Origin: Mesorhabditis belari
Taxonomy: Eukaryota; Nematoda; Chromadorea; Rhabditida; Rhabditidae
DNA length: 64,000 bases
Direction: 5' to 3'
Assembly (NCBI GenBank): GCA_958450365.1
Contig: CAUEEP010000936.1
Span: 1,363,001 to 1,427,000 of the forward strand
Of the stretch, positions 48,501 through 58,980 are shown piece by piece (positions within the stretch are counted from its first letter, which is position 1; every line of letters begins with the position of its first letter). The notes under the pieces are model-generated. The model ran no database searches. It saw only the letters and a list, made by a program, of their open reading frames with translations, and was not told where the DNA came from. The translations under genes were made by a program, and so were the position numbers.

Positions 48501-51500
48501 AATCTCGATTCTTTTCCATTTAAGCTTAAGGGTTAAGTAAAGGTTCTATTTTTAACTATATATATATCTTATATCTTCTTAATTGAAGAAAATTGAGTTT
48601 AAATGAATTAGAAAACAAACCGTTTCACACATCGATCACATCGGGCACAATGCTTACTCCGTGGGGCTCGAAAGATTAAACATGATGGACAGAAAACATC
48701 ATTATTTGACCCATGACCCTCAGCTATTCGAATTATCGAAGCACATCTGAAATTGGATTCGATTTTGGAAAATTGGAATATTTGTTAGTTGTATTGGGTT
48801 GGTGAATTGAAAACTGCGGGACTTTGAGCTAAAATTTATTCAACATAAAACCATCAATTCATTCCAAATAATTTCCATTATAATTGACGACTTCTGCCCA
48901 TTTTACAGGCAATTTGCGGATTCCTCTTTCGTAGTAGGATTTTGGTTTGTGTGTGAGACAAGTGTGAGACTCAAAGATGGAGGACTGGAGATGTCCCAGT
49001 TTGAGCACTTTCTTCAAAAGGAACCCATTTTGGTGTCAATGGAAAAGTTGTAGAGAATCAAAAATTAGCCTTATAGCCAAATTTCCAAAAAGATACACTT
49101 AGTAGTTTTGCTTAAAATGCAAGTTTTGTGAAAATTCGTAAATTTGGCATTTCTTGAAAACCAGTTTTTGAATCGTTTTGAAAATTTGGATATAAGCTTA
49201 ATTTTTGATTCTCTACAACTTTTCCATTGACACCAAAATGGGTTTCTTTTGTAGAAAGTGCTCAAACTGTCACATATGACAATAGCTCACAGTTTTCAAT
49301 TCACCAACCCAATATTTACCTTTCTTTATAGTTTGGTTGAATAAATCCGGGATCCGAGTAGCATAACGAGATGAAAATGAACGGAACAACGAAAATGATG
49401 ACAGTGAACGCAATTTGCATGTACCTAAAAAGAGAGTTGAAGGGAAAAGCTTAAGGCTCACTCAAAGTATGCTACTCTAGTTAGATATTCAATCAAAAGA
49501 ATTATCTTTCAAGAAAAGTATCCCAAAAAGTCTTGATGCAATTAATGTTCAGTTGGAACGATAGTTGAATCGGTATTAGAGCAGAAAGTGAAAGAGAACC
49601 GAAAGAAATCCGGTTTGGAATCGAACCAGGAGCTAAGGGGGATCGAGCGGGTCATAGACAAGCACGCTCTCGACTGCGCTACGGTGATCTGCTGTTAAGC
49701 TTTGGCTCCTTTCAGTTTCGGTTCCCATTCAGCTAACATTAGCTTAGGTTGAGATCAAGATATTCAGTCTTGACACTGAATACTTTAGTACCAAGGATAT
49801 CCAAGCATACGAGGGATATCCAAACTCACTCACCAAGATGAGATCGCTTGAAGATAGAAGAACCACGTGAGAATGATAGTGACCTTTGTGGAAAGAGCAA
49901 CACTAACAGGCAGTATTGAATTAAAGTAATCGGAGGCGAATTTTCTGAAAAAGATTCTTTTAAAAAGATTCAGCATTCAGCACAAACGGTAAAGACATTT
50001 TGAGGAGAAGAGCAAAGGCGACAACGGCCATTAATTTCAGAGGAGTTTCAACGTTGAGATGGGCGATTGTTGCAATGATTAAGTAGATGAAAAAGGGTAG
50101 AATGCACAGGGCACGAGGAGCGGTTATCTAGGAAATTTCAATTTGATCCAATTCATTTAATCTTTTGATAGTTTGTAAGCCTTGCTTTCTCTGGCTTTGG
50201 TCCATAAAAGTCTAGAGCCAAGTTTGACTTAAAGCTTGGCTTACAGCTTAGCTTAGAGCTTGACTTACTGCTTGGTTTACAGCTTGGTTTACAGCTTGAC
50301 TTACAACTTGACTTACAGCTTGGCTTACAGCTTGGCTTACAGCTTGACTTACAGCTTGGTTTACAGCTTGGCTTACAGCTTCACTTACAGCTTCACTTAC
50401 AGCTTCACTTACAGCTTGGCTTACAGCTTAGCTTACGGCTTGACTTACAACTTGACTTACAGCTTGGCTTACAGCTTGGTTTACAGCTTGGCTTACAGCT
50501 TCACTTACAGCTTGGTTTACAAGCTTCAATCCAGGCTGTGAGCTAAGCTTGCCTGACCAGATTTGGTCAAAATCTTTTAGACAATCCCTGAATGGTTCTA
50601 GCTAACTGCTTCTAACTAATTGTAAACATTTTCTTCTCAAAAGAGTGTAGAAAGTTTGTAGATTTATGGTCTATAGACGAGAAAAGTATCTAGAAACAGT
50701 AAAATGTGCTTCCAAATCTTACCGGATGTTCAGCTAATCTTTGTCGAAACGTTGATGAAATGAATCCTTTCCTTCTTGCTTCCCTTTGGAGAATCTTCAT
50801 CGAAATAATGTCATTTCTCCGTAAAACGATATCCAGTGCTGTTTCGTTGTCTCGATTTGTACAAGTGAGATCAGCTCCAGCTAAAGAACTTGTTCTACAA
50901 TGTTTACAGATTGCTTGTGTTTAGAACTTGTTCTACAATGTTTACAAGTTGCTTGTGTTTACCTTTCACTAACAAATTGATAGCCGTTGAGTTGCCTTGT
51001 AGAGCTGCCCAATGGAGTGCCGTATTGCTATAGGTCAAATCAGTTCTTTCAAGATCGGCGCCAAGAGTCAGCAGAAGTTTCAAAGGATCCACTTGATTTA
51101 TCTAAAATAGCAAAGTTGACAATAACAATTTAACAATTCCACAATAACAATTTGACATTGTTAAATCCATTACTCTAGCAGCTAGCAGTGTTTGTTTACT
51201 TGTACTTGTTGATTAGAACAGACCATTGGACCATTTGAACCATTGGAACCATTGGAACCATTGGAACCATTGGAACCATTGGAACGTACAACCATTGGAA
51301 CGAAAAAAATTGTGTAGTTTATATGCAAGCAGGAAATAGGCGTACTATTTCAAAGCCAAGACACTCTCTAAGCTTTCTATATGTGTGCTGGAGTGTGCTA
51401 TGTGTGCTTCTATCTAAGCTTTGTGTGCTGGAGGCTATCTTTTTAATATTTCTCGGTCTACTTTAGTTCATTCGAAAGCGCTTGAGATTCTCTATCTTTT

Positions 51501-54500
51501 GAGCTATAGATCGTATCAATCCAATAGATTTAAAGCAAGTTAGAAGCGTTTATAGTTTACGTTTGTAGTTTATAGTTGAAGACGAACTTTATACGCAGCC
51601 CACATCAATGGGGTCATCCGCGTGACATCGCTGCAGTCGATCGATTGCCCGATTGCGATCAAGTAGGCCACCACCGGGGTGCATCCGAATTGAGCAGCCA
51701 CGTGAAGTGCGGTGAAACCTGTAGTGTTTGATAGTATTTTTGGATAAGCTGATGGCATTACCTTCAACATCTCTCACAAGTAGATCAGCGCCGCGTCTCA
51801 CCAGAAGTGCTACCATTCGAATGTGCCCTTGTCGAGCGGCCCAATGAAGCGGTGTCGAGGCAAGGACACCGCCAACTGCGTTCACTCGACATCCCCGAGA
51901 GATCAGATAATCGGCTACCTAAATGGGATTTCAATAGCTTGATAAGCTTCATTTTTCTGGGATTTCGATTTAGATGATGTTCGGATGATTCTAGCTGGCT
52001 AAGAACTCAAAAAGCAAAATCTAAAGCAAAGAAAAGTAATAGAAAACTGATTTTCGTCTAATTCAAAAATCAAAAGAACAATTTTGAAAGATTCAAAACC
52101 ATATCTAGAATTATATCTACATTGTAGTATTGCCTGATCTACTTCTAATGTACTCATCGATCTATTTCATGGTTTAAGATAAAATTGCAGGTTCTGAAGA
52201 TGATTTTTGAGCTCTTGTGTCTTCCTTGTACTGTACTGCAAAATTGGTTACTATTAGTTTCAAAGAAAGTCGATTCTTTAGTGAGAAATTTTCATTGTCA
52301 ATTAGAATTTGAAATGCCAAAAGTTTCGACCACGGAAGGATTCGAACCTTCAATCTTCTGCTCCGTAGGCAGACGCGTTATCCATTGCGCCACGCGGCCA
52401 TGTTCGAAGGGTCTCCATAAATGCCTTTTCAAACCAGGAGTCTCCCCTCGAGAGATTGACAGGTGTCAGAAAAGTGCCAAAACTGGACTCCTTTATCATT
52501 GAATGGATATCAATGAACTGTTTGAGGCAGCAAACATCTGGCCGCGTGGCGCAATGGATAACGCGTCTGCCTACGGAGCAGAAGATTGAAGGTTCGAATC
52601 CTTCCGTGGTCGAAACCTTTTTGCAGTCTTGAACTGCTGAATTGAAACTGAAATTGCTTTCTTTCGGTATTGATAATTCAATTGACCAACAGTGGACAAT
52701 TCACCAACAATAGTTCAACAAATCACCAACATTAGTCACAAAGTATCGATTTTTGAATACCAGCTATACTATTTTCTGAAATATGAAATCAATGCCTCTA
52801 ATCGATTATTGATTGATGCCCAATGCAGCAACGAGCACTCATCCGCGTCCGTCCAACAAGGAGAAACTGCTCCTGGAATTTGTTTCCATTTTTTGAGTTC
52901 AAACTTTCTAGTCTTTATCTGGGTTTTATAAAATACAAGTTTTTCTAGATCTTTTCTTTTATTTCTTGTTATTCTCATTTTTTCGCTTTTTCGCGCCTTT
53001 TCCCATTTCAAAATAGAGATGAGAGAAAATGAAAGTGAAATCTTTTCACCAAAAAAAAGTGAGAAAGAAAAAATGATCTTCTGGAAAGCTAGACGGGCAT
53101 TTTCCCCTTTTCACTCAATTCCAAGGTCAATCAATACTCGAAAATGAACTTTTAGAGAACTTTTAGAGAACTCTACAGTGTTTGGGCGGGTTTCGAAAAG
53201 AAAAGTACAATCAGGATTGGGTTAGGTTTGAAAATAGTTAACCGATTCAGGAAATGAAAACAGAATTACAGAATTACATGTAAAAATGTAATGCTTGATA
53301 AGGAAAAGTGTGTTTGGAGATGGCTATAAAAAGGAACATAGATGGCTATGTTTAGAGATGGCTACTTTTTCTACTCTACTTTATTCAAAAGCAAACCCCA
53401 TTTTTTTGCTCAATCAATTTCAGTGTTTAGCCCTAGTTTTCAATAAAAAATATCAAGAGATAGTGAAAAGGGTTTTTAAAAAAAACTTTTCAAACTTTAA
53501 AGGCACTTTCTGGACACTTCTGGACTTTCAAAGCACTTTCTGGACGCAAAAAGCCTTCTTTAACTCCAAGTTTTGTCATCAAAAGGCTGTTCGGTCAAAA
53601 GTCCGTAAATCAACCAAGAAATCGTTTGGCTTTGGGGTAACTTTTGCATTGGATTGAGGAGAATGAAATGGCGTCGAACTTTGAAGACACTTTTTCTGGA
53701 CGTATAAAGCCTTCTTTAAATCCAAGTTTTGGTTCATCAAAAGGCTCTACTATTTCTCTAGAAAATGACTTTTGAGAGGTTCCACAAAGCATTTCTTTCG
53801 TGGAGTTTATCGACTCCCAAACCTAGCTAGTCAAAATGGCAAAGCGTCATCGTTTGACCAGTTTCTTCCAAATAAACCTCCTTTAGTGTCTATATAAAAA
53901 AGATAGAGCACACTCAATTACATAAGTTCGCAAATTTTCAGAAAGATCCCTCCAACCGTTTTCTCTAAATGAGAGTTTAAAGATTTTATGTAAAAAATGA
54001 GCTTTTTGTTGAGCAGAGGCGCTTGAGTTCTCTTTTTTGAAAGCGGTTTTATAGAGAATTAGTTAACCTTTCTATTGATATCAAACGCATATCATTTGAC
54101 GAAGTTTTTTAGAAGTTTAAGAGGCTTTTTTTTGATTCTCAGCGCCATTTCATTCACCCCAATCCAATAAAATTCACCTAAAAAAAATTCAGAAGCAACT
54201 CTAACCAAGATTACACAAAAATTTAGAAAACTAAACTCTTTAGAAAATAAAATCTCTATTAAATTTGGCTAATTGAAATTTTCTTTGTCGTTTTCTTTAC
54301 TTAAATCTTAAATTACAAGGTAAGCACGAGATTGTTTTGATTATTTTCAGAAAAGTAAGTAGATATTGGGTTGGGGAGAATGAGTCGGCGCCAAACTTTA
54401 AAGGGACTTTTTGCACACATAAAGCCTTCTTTAAACATACGTTTGGTTTCATCAAAAGGATCCACTATTTCTCTACAAAATCACTTTTGAGAGATTCCAC

Positions 54501-56163
54501 AAAGCTTTTCTTTCGTGGAGTTTATGGACTCCCAAACACAGCTAGTCAAAATGGCAAAGAGCCCGACTCATCATTTGAACAGTTTCTTTCACATAAACCT
54601 TCTTTGGTGTTTATATAAAAAAGATAGAGCACATTCAATTACTTAAGTTGCCAAATTTGCAGGAAGATCCCACCAATGGTTTTTTCTAGATCACAGTTTG
54701 TAGTTTTTGTGAAAAAATGGCTTTTTCTTGAGCGGAGGCGCTGTTTGAATTTTCTTTTAAATGTCATTTTATAGAGAATTAGTTAACCATTCTATTGATA
54801 TCAAACGCATATTATTTGACGAAGTCTGCTAGAAGTTTTAGACATTTTTTTGATTTTCGGCGCCGACTCATTCTCCCCAACCCAATAGATCAAAAAATGG
54901 CCAAGGATGATCAAGTGGATGACCTTTGACAATAACGATTTGAGGAAACTCTTTATTTTATCATGAATTCCTTAACAATCCCAGCTCAACACAAAATTTT
55001 CTATAAAACCTTCTATAAAATCTTCTATAAAACATTATCTCACTACCGTAATCTGTCTCTTTACGTACATTGTATTAGGTACGATATTGTACGTACATCT
55101 ACTTGTATTAGGTTGGTGAATTGAAAACTGCGGGACTTTGAACTAAAATCTATTCAACATAAATTTATTGAAAGGCGCACTGCCACTTTTGGGGGTTATT
55201 GAGGTCTCGGGACATCCAAGCCCCAAGTCTCGATTTAAATCCAAGGATATGAAAGTGCCTTAACACTGTAGCATGTCGCCTTTCAGATTTTAGCAGAGAC
55301 TCTTGTCCACGATACATTGAAAAAGATCAATTGGGAACAATTCTCTGCTTTTACTTCAATAAGCCCGAAATGTTGCACATTGGCACGGGAACTCTTTAAG
55401 GGTTTGTAATTTCTTTATATTAGGTTGGTGAATTGAAAACTGCCGGACTATGAAATAAAATTTATTCAACATAAAACCATGAATTCATTCCAAATAATTT
55501 CCATTATAATTGACGACTTCTGCCCATTTTACAGGCAATTTGCGGATTCCTCTTTCGTAGTAGGATTTTGGTTTGTGTGTGAGACAAGTGTGAGACTCAA
55601 AAATCGAGGACTGGAGATGTCCCAGTTTGGGCACTTTCTTTAAAAGAAACCCATTTTGGTGTGAATAGAAAAGTTGTAGAGAATCAAAAATTAGGCTTAT
55701 AGCCAAATTTCCAAAAAGATACACTTAGTAGTTTCGCTTAAAATGCAAGTTTTGTGAAAATTCGTAAATTTCGCATTTCTTGAAAACCAGTTTCTGAATC
55801 GTTCTGAAAATTTGGATATAAGCTTGATTTTTGATTCTCTACAACTTTTCCATTGACACCAGAATGGGTTTCTTTGGAAGAAAGTGCTCAAACTGCCACA
55901 TATCACAATAGTCGACGGTTTTCAATTCACCAACTCAATAGATGAAAATAGCCTTGTGAAACAAGTGAAAACAAGTTTTAAAAACAGAAAAACTAGATGG
56001 TTTTGTTGAAGTTTTGAAATTATGAGTACTGAGGGAATTGTAGATTGAGTGTATTAAAAGGATGTAATCATTTCGTTTCTCAAATTCAAATGAACCAACC
56101 AGTGTCAAGGAGATGTATCAACAATGGCAGATTTCCATATTGTGCTGCTTCTCGTGCCTCCAT
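45572..56163 (-). CDS. Ankyrin-repeat DHHC palmitoyltransferase (HIP14/ZDHHC17-like)
   Basis: S-acyltransferase that auto-acylates on its DHHC cysteine and palmitoylates membrane proteins, typically at the Golgi. Fourteen exons join in phase: 56100-56163, 52796-52872, 51762-51918, 51588-51718, 50963-51101, 50723-50880, 49997-50127, 49834-49944, 49320-49424, 48621-48746, 47902-48023, 46729-46888, 46616-46684 and 45572-45632, giving 536 aa. Residues 1-~225 hold ankyrin repeats ([51 protein letters not shown]). Transmembrane segments follow from ~247, then a DPG motif at 347-349. The Cys-rich domain [16 protein letters not shown]...C spans 377-411 with DHHC at 402-405 (catalytic Cys405). TTxE is at 490-493 and the C-terminal SPYS...NVREF resembles the vertebrate end. 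The start ATG (AAAAATGG) follows an in-frame stop created at the upstream acceptor. Intron 2 must use a GC donor. It is shorter than vertebrate ZDHHC17 (~630 aa). Confidence 0.93.
46000..46350 (+). repeat. Three SINE-like tRNA units with TTTCTCTTGTCAAGTTAAGG
   Basis: CTCTTTCTCTTGTCAAGTTA precedes GGTACCGGATAGCTCAATAG (A-box) and GGGTTCAATCCC (B-box) in related copies at ~45980, 46090 and 46255. They lie in the last intron of the DHHC gene, and CTTCCTTTCTCCATCCACC repeats precede them (45860-45985). Confidence 0.6.
46932..47860. mobile_element. 929-bp foldback element with CAGGGTG ends
   Basis: The ends CAGGGTGCGTAAAAAAAGTT and complement extend into ~200-bp TIRs; TA is duplicated at 46930-46931 and 47861-47862. 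The centre is a 13-bp satellite (CCCTGTAACTGTG, 47330-47660). It fills about 92% of the DHHC intron 46889-47901. The CAGGGTG end and TA target place it with maT-type elements. No transposase. Confidence 0.9.
48110..48480. mobile_element. tRNA-like element with CAGCTCAGCC termini
   Basis: A minus-strand tRNA-like unit (48182-48256, GGTCGAGCGGTAGAGCGG and CTGGTTCGAGTCC) lies between CAACTGGCTGAGCTGG and its complement CCGGCTCAGCCAGCTG. The anticodon arm is not canonical. The right end recurs at 35.05-35.11 kb. DHHC intron. Confidence 0.6.
48794..49312. mobile_element. Family M mariner-derived MITE, copy 3
   Basis: 519 bp, ends TTGGGTTGGTGAATTGAAAA and complement, TA at 48792-48793 and 49313-49314. 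Its right boundary lies only 7 nt from exon 9 of the DHHC gene, so the 5' splice site is GTAAATA then MITE. Confidence 0.92.
49615..49695 (-). repeat. tRNA-like unit
   Basis: The minus strand has ACCGTAGCGCAGTCGAGAGCG (A-box region) and CTGGTTCGATTCC (B-box) with an oversized middle. Not a valid tRNA. DHHC intron. Confidence 0.5.
50240..50530. repeat. 12-bp repeat AGCTTGGCTTAC
   Basis: About 24 copies of AGCTTGGCTTAC/AGCTTCACTTAC; frame [10 protein letters not shown] is an artefact. DHHC intron. Confidence 0.92.
51235..51300. repeat. CCATTGGAA 9-10 bp repeat
   Basis: Six copies of AACCATTGGAACCATTGG in a DHHC intron. Nearby 50895-50950 has a short duplication of GAACTTGTTCTACAATG at an exon edge. 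Confidence 0.8.
52327..52399 (-). tRNA. tRNA-Arg(ACG), pair A minus
   Basis: 73 nt, begins GGCCGCGTGGCGCAATGG on the minus strand. It has a complete 7-bp acceptor stem with two G-U pairs, an anticodon stem TCTGC/GCAGA and loop CTACGGA (anticodon ACG). The B-box is GGTTCGAATCC and the T-arm GAAGG/CCTTC is perfect. No intron. It lies in DHHC intron 2, same strand as the host gene. Confidence 0.96.
52540..52612 (+). tRNA. tRNA-Arg(ACG), pair A plus
   Basis: Identical 73 nt on the opposite strand; 5' ends of the two genes face each other 140 bp apart. Anticodon ACG at 52573-52575. A TTTTT terminator-like run follows nearby (CCTTTTTG). Antisense to the DHHC gene. Confidence 0.96.
52880..53640. 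other. No gene recognised
   Basis: First intron of the DHHC gene. AT-rich, with GATGGCTA repeats near 53320-53360 and sequence that merges into a family N MITE fragment (53470-53640 shares CACTTTCTGGAC units). Confidence 0.5.
53649..54167. mobile_element. 520-bp mariner-type MITE, family N copy 2
   Basis: 519 bp, older copy: ends TTGGATTGAGGAGAATGAAA and GAATGAAATGGC complement; left flank is CA rather than TA. In DHHC intron 1. Confidence 0.8.
54366..54885. mobile_element. 520-bp mariner-type MITE, family N copy 3
   Basis: 520 bp, ends TTGGGTTGGGGAGAATGAGT and complement, TA at 54364-54365 and 54886-54887. The same length as copy 1. Confidence 0.88.
55108..55415 (-). pseudogene. Family M element remnant with transposase N-terminal region
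   Basis: The left end TTAGGTTGGTGAATTGAAAA is intact (TA at 55106-55107). On the minus strand the interior reads [20 protein letters not shown] then MSRDLN, the second helix-turn-helix and WVPHEL-like region of a mariner transposase. It is the only trace here of the autonomous parent of family M. Broken by stops and cut by copy 4. Confidence 0.65.
55420..55938. mobile_element. Family M mariner-derived MITE, copy 4
   Basis: 519 bp, ends TTAGGTTGGTGAATTGAAAA and complement, TA at 55418-55419 and 55939-55940. DHHC intron 1. Confidence 0.88.
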
Positions 56164-56237
56164 TTTTGCCAATAACTTTTTTTCTTTCCTTTTTGAATAG
56201 TCAGGATTGGTCAGTGAACGGCCGGGGTTGAGACATT

Positions 56238-56245
56238 ACTGAAAG
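56238..56245 (-). promoter_or_regulatory. Splice or trans-splice acceptor upstream of the DHHC start
   Basis: On the minus strand CTTTCAG ends at 56239 and the exon starts TAATG at 56238, 75 nt before the ATG. A candidate non-coding first exon with a GTGAGT donor lies near 57049-57130, but joining it gives a frame that stops before the ATG; direct spliced-leader addition is equally possible. Confidence 0.45.
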
Positions 56246-56475
56246 TCGAAAAAATGAGATAGAAGATAGAATTGAGAAAGGGAAATTAGCAAGAAAGGAA
56301 GAAATTTTTCGGTAAAGGTTAGATCGATGCAGATAAAGGTTTTCTCTTTCTAAAGTAGGGAAATAGAGAGAAATGGACATTAGGAAAGGACAAAGGATGA
56401 AAAAGTATATAGGTTTCAGAGAACGAATTCTTTAGTAAGAAATTTTCCTTGTCAATTAGAATTGTCAAAAAGTTT

Positions 56476-56548
56476 CGACCACGGAAGGATTCGAACCTTC
56501 AATCTTCTGCTCCGTAGGCAGACGCGTTATCCATTGCGCCACGCGGCC
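56476..56548 (-). tRNA. tRNA-Arg(ACG), pair B minus
   Basis: Identical to the 52327-52399 gene (73 nt, anticodon ACG), ~310 nt upstream of the DHHC ATG on the same strand. Confidence 0.96.
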
Positions 56549-56688
56549 ATGACCGGTGAGCCTCCATAAATGCCTTTTCAATCCAGGAGGCTTCCCTCGG
56601 GCGATTGACAGGTGTCAGAAAAGTGCCAAAACTGGATTCCTTTGTCTTTGGAGGCATCTGAATGACCTGTTTGAGGCTCGCAACATCT

Positions 56689-56761
56689 GGCCGCGTGGCG
56701 CAATGGATAACGCGTCTGCCTACGGAGCAGAAGATTGAAGGTTCGAATCCTTCCGTGGTCG
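56689..56761 (+). tRNA. tRNA-Arg(ACG), pair B plus
   Basis: Identical to the other three copies; divergent from 56476-56548 with a 140-bp spacer. Confidence 0.96.
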
Positions 56762-57574
56762 AAAAATTTTGCCATTTCAGATTCAATTCATAGAGTTCAT
56801 AAAACTATGAAAAAGCTGTAAAAATCTTAAGAATTTAAACCTATTGATTGAAAACTATACATTTTCAAGAAGTCTTTAAAAAACTCTTCAAGATTTCAGT
56901 TTTTTTTCATCGCACAAGGTCATGAAAACGATTTTATTGTGGCAAAAACGTGCGACTTTCCTTTTTTGCATTTTTTTTGCGGGAAAATGGCAAAAGAAAC
57001 AAAAGAATTTCAGGCTTTCAGGAGAATTTCAAAACGGGAAAACTCACCCGGCCCGGACACTGTAAGGATTGACAGACTGAGAGCACTTTCTTGATTCGGT
57101 GGTTGGTGGTGCATGACCGTTCTTAGTTGGTGGAGCGATTTGTCTGGTTTATTCCGATAACGAGCGAGAATCGAGATTTGGGTAGAGAAAGGTGCATTTT
57201 CAAGAATTTAGAAAATCTGACGAGATACAGAAAGATTTTGAAAGTACAAAGAAGTCCTTTAGAAAAAGAATATCACAATTTAATTGAAAAAGATTTCTTT
57301 CATGGAAAAAGAAAGGAAATGAATTGGGAATGTTTGTAGCTTCTGTGGTCAAAGAATAGATCAGAAAATGATTGGAAAATTGTCTACAAAATGATTTCAA
57401 ATCAAATCTTCAAAACTTAGTGAATGTGAAAGTGATGGAAGTATCTTGGGTTTATTCGTTCCTAGGTATAAACGTATGTGGACTAGAATTTGGGTTAAGT
57501 TAAAGAGAGTGGATCCCTTTTGATATCCCGCCATCTCTAATCATTCAATAATATTGTTATTATTTCCATTTTCC

Positions 57575-58085
57575 GTATTGGAACCGTATTGGAACCGTAT
57601 TGGAGCCGTATTGGAACCTTAAAAGGAACCGTATTGGAACCTTAAAAGGAACCGTATTGGAGCCGTATTGGAGCCGTATTGGAACCGTATTGGAACCGTA
57701 TTGGAACCGTATTGGAACCGTATTGGAACCTTAAAAGGAACCGTATTGGAACCTTAAAAGGAACCGTATTGGAACCGTATTGGAACCGTATTGGAACCTT
57801 AAAAGGAACCGTATTGGAACCGTATTGGAACCGTATTGGAACCTTAAAAGGAACCGTATTGGAACCTTAAAAGGAACCGTATTGGAACCTTAAAAGGAAC
57901 CGTATTGGAACCTTAAAAGGAACCGTATTGGAACCTTAAAAGGAACCGTATTGGAACCTTAAAAGGAACCGTATTGGAACCTTAAAAGGAACCGTATTGG
58001 AACCTTAAAAGGAACCGTATTGGAACCGTATTGGAACCGCATTGTAACCTATTAGATTAAAAAAGGAACCGCATTGGAATCGTAA
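57575..58085. repeat. GGAACCGTATT (11 bp) / GGAACCTTAAAA (12 bp) mixed array
   Basis: About 40 units of two related types alternate in irregular and then regular order (23-bp dimers from 57840). Intergenic. Confidence 0.93.
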
Positions 58086-58287
58086 CTAAAATATCAGTTT
58101 GGCTCAGAGCTGACAGGTTCAAGTATTTATTTCTGACTTATTTAAGCTTTTGAGTTGTAAAGAAGCTGTAAAAAGTTGAATCATTCAATTGAATCAAAAT
58201 TTTTCAACAAATTTAGATAAAAATCCCTTTTGTCTCTTGGGATTTTCAATTAAAAATCACTTCTTTTAAAAGGTAATAATGGTTTTG

Positions 58288-58980
58288 TACAGGGTGGCGT
58301 ACAATTGGCGTTTCACCGTTTCACCTATAGCTTTCCATTACTTTATACCTCTATAGGGTGGTGTACAATTACCCGCACTCAAGTTCAGCTTCTCCAGCTC
58401 AGAGAAGAGTCAATCAATCAACCTAATTTTTTTTAAAATTATTAAATTGAATCTTTCTTCTGCTATTTGTTTTCTGGATTTGATAAAAATAAAAATAATG
58501 ATTTGATCTGTCTTCGCACTTAGGGCAGATCACAACCCGCTTCCACATTTACTGAGGCAGAAGTGTAGTTGTCGTAGCCGATGATACTCCGATGGCCGGG
58601 CTGGGGCGCTCAGAGGGGAGCCCATGGGAGTCGAACCCACGACTAACCCGCGCCGACGTTGCTCAACTTGGCAGATCGGACGGGGTCGACCACAGACCCT
58701 TCCCTTTCTGGGCCCCTTCTGGATTTGATCTGAAAAGTTTTTAAGCTTTAGCTAGAGGGCTGTAAAGTTTGGGAGTTTCCTGCGGCGGAATAGCGAGTTT
58801 CTGGCTTTTGTAACTAGTTTCAATGGCTTAAAATGAAAGAAAAGCAGCTTCATTTACTCCTTTTTTACTTATTATTTCCAAAATCTAGCTCATGTTTAAT
58901 GAACAACAATGAATTTCGATTAGAGATCAGTTCAAAATGTGAATTTGAACTGAGTGCGGGTAATTGTGCGCCACTCTGTA
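58288..58980. mobile_element. CAGGGTGG-end element carrying 5S-like sequence
   Basis: The left end AGGGTGGTGTACAATTACCC (58355 on) and right end GGGTAATTGTGCGCCACTCT (to 58976) are inverted copies. A further left terminus-like piece CAGGGTGGCGTACAATTGGC is at 58292. The interior holds a GC-rich block with a 5S rRNA-like core. A TAA microsatellite follows at 58979-59003. Confidence 0.7.
58600..58700 (-). ncRNA. 5S rRNA-derived fragment (pseudogene)
   Basis: The minus strand has CCCCGTCCGATCTGCCAAGT, then TGAGCAACG and GGTTAGTCGTGGG. This is the central part of animal 5S rRNA (CCCGUCCGAUCUGGCAAGUUAAGCAACG from the family, with four differences). A GGGTTCGACTCCCATGGG segment follows where box C should be. 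The 5' and 3' stem halves are not recognisable, so it is a 5S/tRNA-like chimera or SINE head, not a working 5S gene. Confidence 0.6.

Larger units (their letters stand above)
52274..52615. repeat. Duplicated tRNA-pair cassette A
   Basis: The tRNA pair, its 140-bp spacer (CCATAAATGCCTTTTCAA, GACAGGTGTCAGAAAAGTGC) and ~50 bp of left flank recur at 56428-56764 with ~88% identity in the spacer but identical tRNA sequences. Confidence 0.9.
56428..56764. repeat. Duplicated tRNA-pair cassette B
   Basis: Second copy of the cassette at 52274-52615, located just upstream of the DHHC start. Confidence 0.9.

Noticed and set aside
49071..49265. Conserved 64-69-aa frame in family M MITEs (also 55697-55906)
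   Set aside because: Present because the MITE copies are similar; it lies in an internal inverted repeat and has no transposase or other domain.
57005..57130. Coding first exon of the DHHC gene
   Set aside because: Its only sensible splice leads to a frame that stops before [10 protein letters not shown]; at best a non-coding leader exon.
57575..58085. CRISPR-like regular array
   Set aside because: Units are contiguous with no unique spacers, in a eukaryotic intergenic region.
58356..58400. Spliced-leader RNA gene (AATTACCCGCACTCAAG resembles a spliced leader)
   Set aside because: It is the element's terminal repeat, lacks the GT donor and Sm site, and differs from SL1 at several positions.
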